From assembly GCA_003290165.1 (NCBI GenBank), contig QNQO01000521.1, positions 186,001 through 250,000 of the forward strand: 64,000 nucleotides of DNA, in the 5' to 3' direction. Of the stretch, positions 48,101 to 58,578 are shown piece by piece. The DNA comes from Berberis thunbergii. Taxonomy: Eukaryota > Streptophyta > Magnoliopsida > Ranunculales > Berberidaceae. Under the pieces are notes generated by a model that saw only the letters and a list, made by a program, of their open reading frames with translations, did not search any database and was not told where the DNA came from. A program made the position numbers and the translations under genes. Numbering within the stretch: position 1 is the first letter of the stretch; each line of letters starts with the position of its first letter.

Positions 48101-49186
48101 ACTACTTTGAAGTTATATTCCTTCAATCAAACACAACCTAAATGGGAAATTGCTTCAAATAGGTTTCACTGTATACATGTAAATTTTCTATATGTCCATT
48201 TGTTCTATTTGTTTATATCCATGTCTTGCAACTTTGAGGCTGCCTTTGATTCTACATTTCTGCGACATTCTTACTAATTTTATCTAATATACATGATGGA
48301 TGTAGAAAAAACTGTCAAGCAGTCCAGTAACGTACAATGTGTGAAGAAGAAGGCAGTAGATGTTGCAAAACCTCGGCAGTCAGGTGCTGATGTTAGAACA
48401 TTCATTGATGAAATCATAGAGAAAACATCTTCCTTGGTACTCTCACAGGTGAGTGGAGCTACATTCTGCATTTACAAAGGAAATGATAGAAAAGAAAATT
48501 AAGAAACTCTGTTTGAATCATTTCCAAATCCGTGTATAGATCACTGCAGAGACTATTCAACAGCATGGGGAGCATCTTGGAAATGTAGTCTCAGATGGTG
48601 TGCAGAAACGTTTGAGTACAGATCTGGAGAGGATAACTGTGAGTATTTCCATAACTATTGCAGCATTCATCTGGATTTGGTGTGTCAATGGATCAGGTTA
48701 TTGATTTAGGATTTGGTGTGTCAATGGATCAGGTTATTGATTTAATCTTGTTCATTGGACCAAGTTTTGCGTCTAGCCCATTTGGAACTTGGGGAAACTC
48801 TTAATTCCATGAGCAAAAGTTTCTTCGCAGAATCAACTCAATCAAGTAATGCTTGATTGGTTTGAAATCTTGTAATAACCCTAAACCCAAACTAGAAATC
48901 AAGTCAACCAAGGCCACAATCATTTTCTCAAGTCTTCCACTTTGTAACCATAATCCATAGCCATAGGGTTACCAGAGTTTAATAAGATTGGTCCGGCCAA
49001 TCCAACCAAAAACATAGTTTATACTTTTGATGCTTGAAATTTTGATGTCTTACATTTTGATATGTTGTCCTAGTTTGATATTCATGAACTTGCGCTTTGT
49101 TACAGACGATGTTCAAGAACTCTGCTTACACAGAAGGGTTTCACAGTGGCGCTAAAACTGGATATGTGCGTGGATGCCCACCCTAG
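36138..49186 (+). CDS. YbaK/ProX-type aminoacyl-tRNA deacylase (PRORSD1-like), 12 exons
   Basis: Exons by splice sites and homology: 36138-36176, 38426-38485, 38565-38618, 38741-38801, 39101-39177, 42695-42744, 46163-46245, 47516-47585, 47671-47827, 48306-48448, 48540-48638, 49106-49186; all introns are GT-AG. The protein begins MGFSKDELLDRLK and runs through CYDHPVVLTVEAQ, GHLGGAISKNLFLKDKKHRF (Lys46 of SKNLFLK is the expected catalytic Lys), GLRMAPEEALQEIL, VPLGCVTPFALINNSAR and ECCFFHPLSNDITI. A C-terminal extension follows, ending GYVRGCPP. The family clears mischarged tRNA-Pro in trans, mainly in the cytosol. Exon 8 is 70 bp where the phase needs 71: one base is missing near 47557-47566 (GGCAAACCCC), so the literal reading stops early. 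Introns 1, 5 and 6 are swollen by transposons. Confidence 0.92.
36714..37679. mobile_element. Non-autonomous hAT element in ProX intron 1, 966 bp
   Basis: Ends are TAGGGATGGCAACGGGGCGG and, inverted, CCGCCCCACTGCCATCCCTA. The 8-bp duplication TAGATGAC lies at 36706-36713 and 37680-37687. Subterminal arms are dense in ATCCGCCCC/GGGGCGGAT words. The core holds a GATC/GATCT-rich tract (36968-37115) and a GA-rich, GC-richer part (37125-37440). No transposase. Confidence 0.95.
39511..40049. mobile_element. Inverted-repeat MITE in ProX intron 5, 539 bp
   Basis: TGCAGTTAAAA at 39511 is inverted as TTTTAACTGCA at 40039. The inner flanks share ATAACG/CGTTAT words in both orientations. A convincing target duplication is not visible, so the superfamily is open. 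Confidence 0.65.
41276..42398. mobile_element. Putative Pack-MULE in ProX intron 5
   Basis: The left 80 bp starting GGGTTATCTAGCATTTAGG match, inverted, the right 80 bp (from outside: GGGTATTATTTAGTATTTGG, then GTCCTATA.TTTGTA and TTTTGAGTTT). Inside is GC-richer sequence with coding character (see 41740-42155). Long inverted ends around a gene-like fragment fit a Mutator-type Pack-MULE. I did not find a 9-bp duplication. Confidence 0.65.
41740..42155 (+). pseudogene. Captured gene fragment, unidentified
   Basis: Plus-strand frames read MNASDPSPMDLDPTPTPIF, then DDWIRTLKEFAI, then after a one-base shift DPAIWRRIRNPPQELPQ, an in-frame TAA, and RPILISNASQMFCILGEA followed by SEKRRVADWAGTEKK, SDLIAKALRSEEEEN and VLVCVQKRIANKKGLQVLI with a stop at 42155. 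The continuity across lesions and normal amino-acid make-up suggest one former exon. I do not recognise the parent family. Confidence 0.55.
43332..45692. mobile_element. Candidate hAT element in ProX intron 6, 2.4 kb
   Basis: Short ends CAGTGTCGT and, from the right, CAGTGTAGT, flanked by CCTTACAC (43324-43331) and GCTTACAC (45693-45700), an 8-bp duplication with one mismatch. GGCGC-type words recur near both ends (43340-43500 and 45615-45630). No transposase was found. A Tourist MITE is nested at 43692-43915. Confidence 0.65.
43692..43915. mobile_element. Tourist-like MITE, second family, copy 2
   Basis: Ends GGGATATGTTTGGTTAG and, from the right, GGGTATGTTTGGTTGC; the interior matches 35574-35795. 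The 3-bp duplication is not clear in this polypyrimidine context. It lies inside the intron 6 hAT element and is therefore the younger insertion. Confidence 0.75.
48673..48744 (+). repeat. Perfect 36-bp tandem duplication in ProX intron 11
   Basis: The unit starting GGATTTGGTGTGTCAATGG occurs twice head to tail with no mismatch, within the intron between exons 11 and 12. Confidence 0.95.
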
Positions 49187-51960
49187 TCACGTAACATAGA
49201 GAAAACCGTCCGGGACTCTTTGATCTAATATGCGGGCTGGTAATTGTTCTTTTTGGTTATCTCATGTTTAAGGGGCATATATTATGCTATTCGATGGCCC
49301 AAAGAATGTTTTAGAAATATTTATATTTTCTTATTTTAAACATTACACATCAATGATTAGAAATCAGACAACTGATTGTTTCAATTTATTTCTTGTTATT
49401 CAAGTTAGTTTATTGATTTTTATGGATTATGTCCTGGAGCATTTGTCTATAAATTATCAGAAGCTTCATCTCAAACACCTGTTTTGGTGTGCTGTGTTAG
49501 ATAATGTCCAGGTTTAGAGGTATTAAAAATAGTTAATTATGTCATATTATCAAAAACCTTATCCTTTAGTGTTGTTTAAATGACAGATAACTATCATAAT
49601 TTGAAAAACAAAACAAAAAGTCCTTGCAGTGACAATGGCAGATTATAAACTAATATCTTTTTATTTTATGTTTATTTTTTAATGAATTGACAATTGAGAA
49701 GTGTCAATGGATAATACTTGAAAGCAACACAACCTCACCAAATATATGTGAGGCGCCGAAGAAATTAGTGTAATCTTTCGACTACATAGAGATCTTATAC
49801 ATCTTGGTATCAGATTTTGCTTCATCTATTAGATTGGGTTTTCTGTGTAGCTTATGGACAGTTTAATAATGAGTTTAAGCCCATGATCTAGGAATTTCTC
49901 TACTTGTAAAATACTCTAAAGGAATGTGATTTCTTGAAAAAATGTCAAAATTTCATTTTTTGAGTTATCGAAATTTCTTTCATCAGGCCAATCCCGATTT
50001 TCGTACGTTTTAACCCGTTATAACCTTAGTTTATTATTAAAGTTATATTATATAAGTGTTTCTTATGCAATATGTAATTTTTATGACTCTAGTTTCGTGG
50101 AATTCTTTATGTAGTGTGTGAGAGTTTAAAATGCATAAATTATATTGATAACTTCAAAATTACAATAAATTTTTTTACATTTTTTCTATACACAACAGAA
50201 TATTTCACGAAATGTTTCTTGAAATCAACACACCAAAATTACCTCAAAAACAAAATCCTTGAAAATACTAACCTACTAAAATGATTGAACTTTATATATG
50301 TCAAACTTTGCATATTGTACTTGATGCCAATATAAAAGAAAAGTGAGAAGGACAGAAAACGAGATTTACGGGGTCATCATCATCAATAGTTAAATTAATT
50401 CCAATCCAAACAACTCCTTGTTAAATCTAAACTATCGTAGGAAAGGAAAATATGTGATGATCCTATAGAATTAGCGACAAACCACTAAAGACAATTGAAC
50501 GACAATAAAATAAGAGTCTAAATCGTCTGCACCATAAGAAAAACTATTGCTACCCGAAAAATTAGGGATGTCTGAAATACATGGTTAGCCCGCATGCCTA
50601 CAGTGTAGTCTTTAAGCACCCTATAGAAAACAAGCTCAAATAGAAAAGATACATAGATAAGAAATACAAGTCTTCAGGTTTATCATTCAGTGCCAATTTT
50701 CTGGGTTTTGGGGTCAGGGAAAAAAATGATTCATACATACTTTATCACTTAGGTTGAATTACTAGCTATGCCTATACATTTTATTACATTTATTCTAATA
50801 ATGAATTATAAGGCCATATGATTAAAGATGCACCGAATTTCACGCATGATTAAACTTTTTTACAACTACAGAAATATATAACTAATGTCTTACAGAAACA
50901 AGAAGAAATTATATCATCACTTGCTAGTAGCAGTAAACATCATTTTTCATATCAAAACATGGGATTTAGAGCCTGCTTAATGTACTTGAAACTTAGTAAA
51001 TTGAAAGAAAAAAAGATATGTAAATATTGTTACTAATCGATACTAATTAAAGCCTTTTGTCTTGTTGCCGTAATCCAATGAATTAGTAGACAAAATTCAG
51101 TTAAATCTTCACAAAATATATAGTTAACTACTAAAGCCTGACGTTCATTCGTTCGATATTTTAAATAGGTTTAGATTCCGAATGCCGTTCATCAGTAGTT
51201 ATTGTTATATTTAGACTCCTAAACCAAATTTGTTTAGTATACGAGATCTTTTGATGTCTTCGTCAAATAAACAATATTCTGAATGAAAACAAAACAAAAC
51301 AAAACAAAACGAAAGGAATTTTCAAGATAATGATGATGGCTGTTGTTCTGTTTGTATTCATATCACTCATACTAATTAATATCATGGGAAACACAGGCTA
51401 TAATTATTAATATGCTTTGATGATGGAATAGAAGCTATGATTGTTTGATTACTATTAATCTATTATTACTCTAAAGATATCAATTAAGTCCTAAGTATCT
51501 TCAACCACTTTCTTCAGAGTCAGAGTTTGATTACTTGCAGAACAATGAAGGAATCTTCCAAGCTCTCCAAAATTGGGTCCCAGATGATATATGCTATGAA
51601 AACTCTGTTAGAAAACCTAAACTTTATTATACTAACCTAATTATTATCAGGACTTGCTCCGTTGGTTTGAATGAATGAGTGATTGCGTAAACTAAACATT
51701 TTTGAAAATGAATGAGCGGCTAGGGAATTAAGTATTGCAATCAGGTTCTACAACTAAGATGACATGACATCATTAAAGAAGGTTTTTTAACAAACTCGAG
51801 ATACACTAAAACACTTTGAAAATTTCATCATCCTTTCAAGATCACACCATGTCACCCTGATTGCAAATTAGACCTAGTAAGTATGATGTTCCTGACAATT
51901 TTCCAGACTAAAAGTAAAGCTGGGGGAGGGGGCTTTTATTCTCCACAGATCCTTGAAAAA
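49187..51960. other. ProX 3' flank and AT-rich spacer, no gene seen
   Basis: The first few hundred bases probably include the 3' UTR of the ProX gene. Beyond that there are only AT-rich sequence, an AAAAC microsatellite at about 51291-51310 and short frames without domains. Confidence 0.6.
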
Positions 51961-52164
51961 CTAGTGATCCAACAACTGGATGTTAGGGTTTGACGAGGAG
52001 CCGGCCAATCCTTCATTTGAGAAAATTTTTATAGCACTTTTGATTGAGAAAAGACCATTATTCTCGGCCATCCAGATTAAAGTGTCCGAATAGTCCGAGT
52101 TCATGAGATTGATATTCATAATATCATTGGGGACTGGGGCGGGAAAGATGTCGCGAATCAGCAT
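51961..52164 (-). pseudogene. LINE fragment (zf-RVT region)
   Basis: The frame contains RDIFPAPVPNDIMNINL and DTLIWMAENNGLFSIKSA, which correspond to the segment of plant LINE ORF2 just after the RT (…D.LIW..N..G.FSVKSAY). No other LINE domain is present around it. Confidence 0.65.
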
Positions 52165-52535
52165 ATGGTTCCAAAATCACATATTAATGTGCATGTCTAG
52201 TTGAATATTCAAAATCACATCACTTATATAAAACTTTTGTCAAATGGTTTAATGGGGTCTCAATCCTATATGATGTAGCCATTGATAATACACCTCCATA
52301 GGTGGATTTTATATAGGAAAGATGGAATTAAGTAGATACTCTGTAAGTGTAAAAGATCTTTCCTAGTTGGAAAAGTGATATCACTTGACATCTTTTGATT
52401 AATGGTGAGAAAAATGACTTCAAATATTTTGTAGAGAAGACTTTCCAGAGTCTGCAACTTTGGTAAAGATAAAAAGTTGGCAACATGAAAGTAGCTTTCA
52501 CCCACTAAAAATTGCTGTATTTTAATTGAAGCACA
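52165..52535. other. Spacer, no gene seen
   Basis: Nothing recognised. Confidence 0.5.
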
Positions 52536-52830
52536 CTACTAGAGCCAGAAAATAATCCTGCTCTGGTGACAAATTGGGAAACAACATCCATTTGAAAATA
52601 ATTTAGGAACCCCAAACATACTTTTTCAATTATATGTAGTTGTAGGGACATGGTAATCCCACATGAAGATAGCATACATGAATGAACAACAAAATAATGC
52701 AAACTACATCTTATCCTTCCTTTTTCTTTAATGATTGTAAACAATGTGGCACTATTCATATCCATACAAACCATTTGAAACAAAGGTTGATTCATGGATG
52801 ATCTCTTCCATTCCCCAAGAGGTTTTTTTT
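52536..52830. repeat. Diverged segmental duplicate, copy 1
   Basis: Colinear with 56325-56560 on the same strand. Shared words include GAGCCAGAAAAT, GTGACAAATTG/GTGACCAATTG, TTGTAGGGACAT and ATGGATGAT.TCTTCCA. The same order with many substitutions and indels points to an old duplication. Coding function is not evident. Confidence 0.7.
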
Positions 52831-52849
52831 TTTTTTTTTCAATCAATCA

Positions 52850-53559
52850 ATCTATCTATATTCTACAAGTGGTGAAAAAGAACTTGTTGGCAAACCTATA
52901 GGTTTTATACAACTTGGTGTTCATGCAAACTTGAAATTGAAAATGTTGGGAAAGAGATTGTTTTGATAATACCTTGGGAATGTTAAATTAAGAAAAAAAA
53001 AGTTTTGTTTATATGGTTTTGTTCGAAAAATCTTGAATATGTGTTCTAAAAGTAAATTCGAAAAGTTTTGAAAGTAATGGAATGTTATTAGTAACACGAC
53101 AAATGTTTCTAGTCCAAATCATTTGCACCATGGTGTAGAAATCGTTATAAACTCCAAAAGAACTCCAAAAGAATTAGGGCGGTCATAAGATTGTGAATAG
53201 TTATTGCCTAATATTAGGGTTGGCGAAACATGGTGAAAATTAGTTCGAGCCTAAAATGAATTTCTTATGGAGTACGGAGGGAGGGAGGTTGTTGTACCCT
53301 ACATGGATTCGACAATGACAATTAAATAATCATAAAGCATTGTTTAATAGCTTAAGTACAAAGGCAAAAAATAAAATAAAAAATTAAACAAGATTTAAGA
53401 TGAATTATAATATTTAAGGCTATGGTTAGATCCAAATAGACGCTCTTGTTATAATAATATAATCCATCAATTTATGCAAGAAAAGTAATCTAAAGAAACC
53501 CTTGCAAGATTATATACATTCCACTAAAGAGTAAAGACAATCTATTTCAATATTTTTAA
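52850..53559. other. Spacer, no gene seen
   Basis: AT-rich with a T-run before it (about 52827-52843) and an ATCA run. Nothing recognised. Confidence 0.5.
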
Positions 53560-53830
53560 AACATTTATTACTAATGAAAGGCAGCGTATAAAATTTTTAA
53601 GATTTTACGCTAGGTCATTATCTACATGACATTTTCAAATAAATAATAATGAAAGCGTAAAGAATTTTCAATGAAAGCGTATAATATTTTCAATGAAAGC
53701 GTAACTTTTACAAAATTTTCAAAACACTTATTACTAATGAAAGCATATAAATTTTTCAAAATTTTACGCTGGGTCATTATCTACATGAAATTTTGAAATA
53801 AATTTTAATGAAAGCGCATAAAATTAGACC
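53560..53830. repeat. Direct repeats of about 160 bp with an internal AATGAAAGCGTA motif
   Basis: AAACATTTATTACTAATGAAAG at about 53560 recurs at about 53724; GATTTTACGCTAGGTCATTA and AATTTTACGCTGGGTCATTA follow in each copy. Between them AATGAAAGCGTA-type motifs recur at about 30-bp spacing, on both strands. Confidence 0.8.
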
Positions 53831-54409
53831 AAGCACATCGACTTATTTTATTATATTTATTTTTGTCATATGTAATTCAATATATTTATCTTGAGGTTTT
53901 TTTTTCTTTACACAAGTTATTACCTATGTGAAAGTAAACAATTAATATAAAACTAAATCGAGGTCCGAATTGTCAAAAAAAAAAAAAAAAAAAACTTTAA
54001 GGGGGCTTGGATAGATACTAGAGATTTATACTATGTTATATATTTTCATCTCATGCTATCTAATGAGTATGAATTTTTATTTTCATTTTTCAAGCATATA
54101 TTTATATTATGATTTATTTTACCTTTTTATATTTTAAATTTTTATTGAGATAACAATTAAAATGTCTAAATACTTATTTGGATATAAAGATGGTTAGTGG
54201 GTAAGTTTAAGAGGGTCAATAAATAATATATTGTTAATTTTCTAGAAAGGTTTAGAGATAGTGAAAGAAACATTTAATTTTTTTTTGAATTTTGACAACT
54301 CTAGCCCTGAAAACATTTTTTTCATTTGGGCAATGTAGGGGTATTAAATGAAAACCAAAAATTTTGATGTCTTGTGAAGCCTCAAGTTTTGGCATTTGTA
54401 TATCTATTG
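53831..54409. other. AT-rich spacer, no gene seen
   Basis: Contains an A-run at about 53976-53995. Nothing recognised. Confidence 0.5.
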
Positions 54410-54418
54410 GGAAATTCT

Positions 54419-54595
54419 AAATGTCGAGGGAAAGAGCGAGGAAACCAGCGAGGTAAACGAGGTGGCGGGGGGTGAACCGTTCACCCCCCTCGAGATGTTT
54501 TCCGCGCGCGCATCTCGAGGGGGGTGAACGGTTCACCCCCTGCCACCTCGTTTACCTCGCTGGTTTCCTCGCCCTTTCCCTCGACACATAGAATT
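54419..54595. mobile_element. Foldback element FB-D, inverted near-identical copy of FB-C
   Basis: Arms identical in order to FB-C, but the loop reads TTTTCCGCGCGCG, the exact reverse complement of the FB-C loop, and the outer ends are swapped accordingly. TATCTATT flanks it (54411-54418 and 54596-54603); a ninth base mismatches. Confidence 0.88.
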
Positions 54596-54787
54596 TATCT
54601 ATTCTATAAAAGTGATTGCCATTATATATTTGAATTTTTGAAACTTCCAAATCCTATCCAATATTCAACTATTTTTATCTTATCTACCTCAATTACACTA
54701 CTAAGTATCTATCACTGTTCTAAGCATCTTGTCCACATATTCAAGATTTATTATTCCCAAATTTACTTACCTTAGTAACTAAATTAT

Positions 54788-54926
54788 TATTATTTTTTTT
54801 TTTTAAAGCAAACAAAGTTTTTATAGGATCTCGAACTCATAAAGATGTCGCAAGCTGGGTTTGAACCCATGACCTAGTGGTACTATCCGTCAATCTCTAA
54901 CCGTTGAGCTGTCGTGCCATTGGCTA
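54788..54926 (-). mobile_element. tRNA-derived SINE, copy 1
   Basis: On the minus strand it opens with an A-box-like CAGCTCAACGGTTAGAG, then a B-box-like GGGTTCAAACCC, and ends in an A-run (plus-strand T-run at 54793-54804). A 14-bp duplication AGTAACTAAATTAT flanks it at 54774-54787 and 54927-54940. Length 139 bp, non-coding; it depends on LINE machinery. Confidence 0.9.
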
Positions 54927-54940
54927 AGTAACTAAATTAT

Positions 54941-56324
54941 GAATGCATCCCGAGCATTTTCTTCCAAAAAAATTGGTCGACAAAGGTTTATGTAGATGAT
55001 CAGTATTAATATTCATCTTTAATGATCTTGAACTTTGTAATAATAATCTTGTACATTATCAAATTGGATGTCATTCCTTTATAAGGTGATAGTAGAGTAA
55101 AGCTTGTTCAAACTTGGCTTTCCACTAAAAAGAACTTCTAAAAAGTCATTGTTGATGGTGAAAATTTGATTCATTCCCTCTTAAAAAATATATAGAAGAA
55201 GGAATAAAAGGGTTATTTGAAAGCTCAAGTTGTCAAAACAGTGAAGCCAACTCTTCACCAACAAAGTTGATGTATATTTAGCTTTGAACATCCATGTGAA
55301 CTTTCTTTTCCTTGCTCATTCGAATAACAATTTGAACTACCAAACAATGAGGGTAAGATAGGAGAGAATATGACACATTGAGGAAAAATAAAGAAAAAAA
55401 AAGAAATCAAAGGAAGAGGCAAATGGACTTTATTTTCCATTTTTACATAAAGAAGCTTGATTTCTTTTACTTTTGTTCTTTCTATTTTTCTTCATTTGTG
55501 TACCTTAGAAATTGAAACAAGGTTATATTCAAAGAATCTCCAACCTATTATTAATAAATTTGGTCTGACCATTTCTTCAGGGAAAATTATTTTCTGTAAA
55601 AGAATAGAAGGTGATAAGAAGACTTCATGAATTGACTCTGTCCAATTCAACAATAGAGTTTTTTCAGAAGTTAAAAGAATAATTGTGTCATGTGTTTTGT
55701 GAAAGAGTTTTTTTCAGCATCATTGAATTGGTGATTCAGGCAAGTCAATTGGATTACCAGGTCTCACCTGACCATGTCTTCCTCATTCAAATATCAATAC
55801 CATTTCAACATTTCTATGTCGACATTGTTTTTTTGGTTTTATTACTAGCATGTTTATTGCATATCTCCGAAAGAAAGAAAAAAAAAAGTCTCTAGCTTTA
55901 TCTTATAATCGTAGGAATACCATGGTAAGTTCATCCCACCATGTGGTTTACTTTACGATTGGAGATGCTCATGGCATATGTTATTCGATCAATGATCTCA
56001 TTCAGGTTCAGTTAATTTCTTATTCAAAATTACCGATATTTAACGTTAATTAGGTTCCGGTTTCAACTGACATCAGATTGTATTAAAATCCTGGATCTAG
56101 AACTGAGATCTTCGTTTCGATATTTATTCCAATTGAATAAACTTCCATGTTCAATTTTAAAAAGAACACTTGTACATCATGATTGACGACAAAATTACAG
56201 TGCGCGCCTTTATTTTTCTTCATTAAAAACTAATTTCTCAATAAATATTTCATTGGGGGTATCATAAAATTGACCTAGTCAGAGGAAAACACTCAAAACC
56301 CTAGAAATATACTATTCCAAGCAC
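54941..56324. other. Spacer, no gene seen
   Basis: Plus-strand frames at 55683-56053 are hydrophobic and low-complexity with no domain. Confidence 0.5.
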
Positions 56325-56560
56325 ACCCTTTGAGCCAGAAAATGACCTCTCCAAAGGTGACCAATTGAGTAACCATTCCCTTTTGATAATGAAAATGAAA
56401 CCCCAAACCCTACTTTTCTATTATAGTACTTGTAGGGACATACTAATACCCCATAAATACAAACCATGCACAACAAGAACCCAATAACATACACAGAAAG
56501 TCCATACAAAAAATTGGGGACAAAGCTTGGGTCATATGGATGATGTCTTCCACTATAGAG
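56325..56560. repeat. Diverged segmental duplicate, copy 2
   Basis: Partner of 52536-52830, lying about 3.8 kb away in the same orientation. Confidence 0.7.
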
Positions 56561-56689
56561 AGAGTTTTATTATGTTTCAAACCAAACCAATCTACTAATT
56601 CATATAATCAAAGAAAGCTATAGCAAAACCTGAATCTATGTTAATAACATGAAATGAACTTCTCTCTGGCTCTCTTTAATTTTTGGTTT

Positions 56690-56818
56690 TTTTTTTTAAA
56701 GGCAAACAGAGTTTTATAGGATCCCAGAATCCATAAAGATGTCGCAAGCTGAGTTTGAACTCATGACCTAATGATACCTTCCGTCAAGCTCTAACCGTTG
56801 AGCTGTCGTGGCGTCAGC
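56690..56818 (-). mobile_element. tRNA-derived SINE, copy 2
   Basis: Same family as 54788-54926 (minus strand CAGCTCAACGGTTAGAGC, GAGTTCAAACTC, poly-A end). It is flanked by TAATTTTTGGTTT (56677-56689) and TAATTCTTGGTTT (56819-56831), a duplication with one mismatch. Confidence 0.88.
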
Positions 56819-56831
56819 TAATTCTTGGTTT

Positions 56832-58578
56832 ATTAAGATTTAAATGTAAGTGAGAGTAGTTGAGAAATGTTGGGAGTTAGAAGAGATTAAATAATGTGGT
56901 AAGAGGTGATTATTGAAGTTTTTCTTTTTTGAAAGGGAACTAATGAAAAAGGAGTCAACATCCATGTTTAGTTTATTATGTGGGTAGGTTAATGTTACAA
57001 CCAAGCATGCAAGAGGATAAGATAAGTTTTTAGGGTTTCTTCTTCACTCAATACTCAATACAATACTACTACTACTTCCCTACCACTACTCACACTCCAC
57101 CATGTGCTTTTTTACAAGTTATCTTATCATGCATGCCTACCCAACAACATAGTTTTTTGTTTTGAGAGGGAAAAGAAATAATTAAAAGAACCTAATCAAA
57201 CCTAAAAAATTGGAGGCACATGACCCCTGATATTACTTTAATTGAACTATCAAACATCACCATTTGCTCAACTTGAATCTTGTCCATAGTTTACTTGAGT
57301 ATTTAACAATTCTCTATGATGATGATGCCAAAACTTGGCCCATTTTCATGTGTTTTTACAACTAAGTTTTTATTTTAAGCCGGCATAATAGATTAATAAT
57401 AAAAACTATTACATAGTTGTCGTCGTACGACTGTAGCCAAATTATGAGCCTTCATATTCAGTTATCAACAAAAGTTTTTGTTAAAAGCAATAAAAGAAGG
57501 GGTAAAAAATTGGGTTTGGAAAGGTTCTACATATTACTTGCAAATTTGAAGTTTACCAAACAGTGATTAATAAAAGGTTTGGTGGTTAAATGGAATAACT
57601 TTTGAAGCTTGAGTAGTGTGTTTTATATAGTTTAAGACTTTAAAAAGGCAAAAGCAAACTTTAAATGTTCAGTACATTCAAATTAATTGTTTAATTAAAC
57701 AACGCTTTTACGAAATAGGGTTTACGCTTGTTTGTCCGATGTAAGATATTTATCGATTCGATCTAGGTAAATAAGGTAACTTGTCGACACAGTTTGCAAA
57801 AACCAATCCATAATTCAAAGCAAGTTTGTAATGGTCAATTGTTGAACTGATTGATTATGCTTTTCAGAAGCAAACAAATACTTATCAATCAACCCTAAAC
57901 ACTATGCTAATTATGTAGTATTGGAACTAACGAAATCACAATGATCAACCAGAACCCTAAAATGACATCAATGAACAACTAAAAAACCATCCCTCACAAT
58001 CAGATAGTGTGATATCCAGAAGTGAAAAATACATGTTTTAACTGAGTTGTGACTAAACTACATCCAATAATGTTTGCATGAGCTATGAATGTGTTGGTTG
58101 AACCAAACCATTGACTAACACACAAAGAAGTTGATCCTCTATTACTATACACAGAAACCAGCAAACTTCATGACCTAACAATAAGGGACAGACAGCATGA
58201 ATGCGAACGGTTGACAAAATGTTTTGTTTTTATGGATACATTTTTGTGCAACTGCAACATACACTGGATCCCAAATCATGATCCATTTCGGTTGGTATGG
58301 ACAGAAAAATGAAATAGAAGCCGAAACACGAGAACATGAAAAACTTTCTTGAGAACTTCCATTGATCTTACATATCACCTTATGTACAAATTACAGGGAT
58401 GATTTATAGATCTCTCAAACATCTACTGGTGTCAGTGTCAACTCTTACTCTGACACGCCGGGTGAGCTTGTGCTGACCCGGGTCACTGACCTGACCCGCG
58501 GATTACATAACAATATTACCCTTGGATTACATAACAATATTCAGTAAAATTTACAATGCAAGTAAAAACCTTGGTTTT
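56832..58578. other. Spacer with one hairpin, no gene seen
   Basis: Apart from the imperfect hairpin at 57005-57136 nothing is recognised. The right part (about 58390-58578) is probably the 3' UTR of the MORN gene. Confidence 0.5.
57005..57136. repeat. Imperfect hairpin (possible small-RNA precursor)
   Basis: GCATGCA and GATAAGATAA (57005-57025) pair with TTATCTTATC and TGCATGC (57119-57136), with a small bulge and a loop of about 93 nt. It matches no conserved plant miRNA that I know. Confidence 0.4.

Noticed and set aside
2690..50640. Similar text CTGAAATACATGGTT near 2705 and 50574
   Set aside because: Shared stretch is short and the flanks do not align; not a supported repeat.
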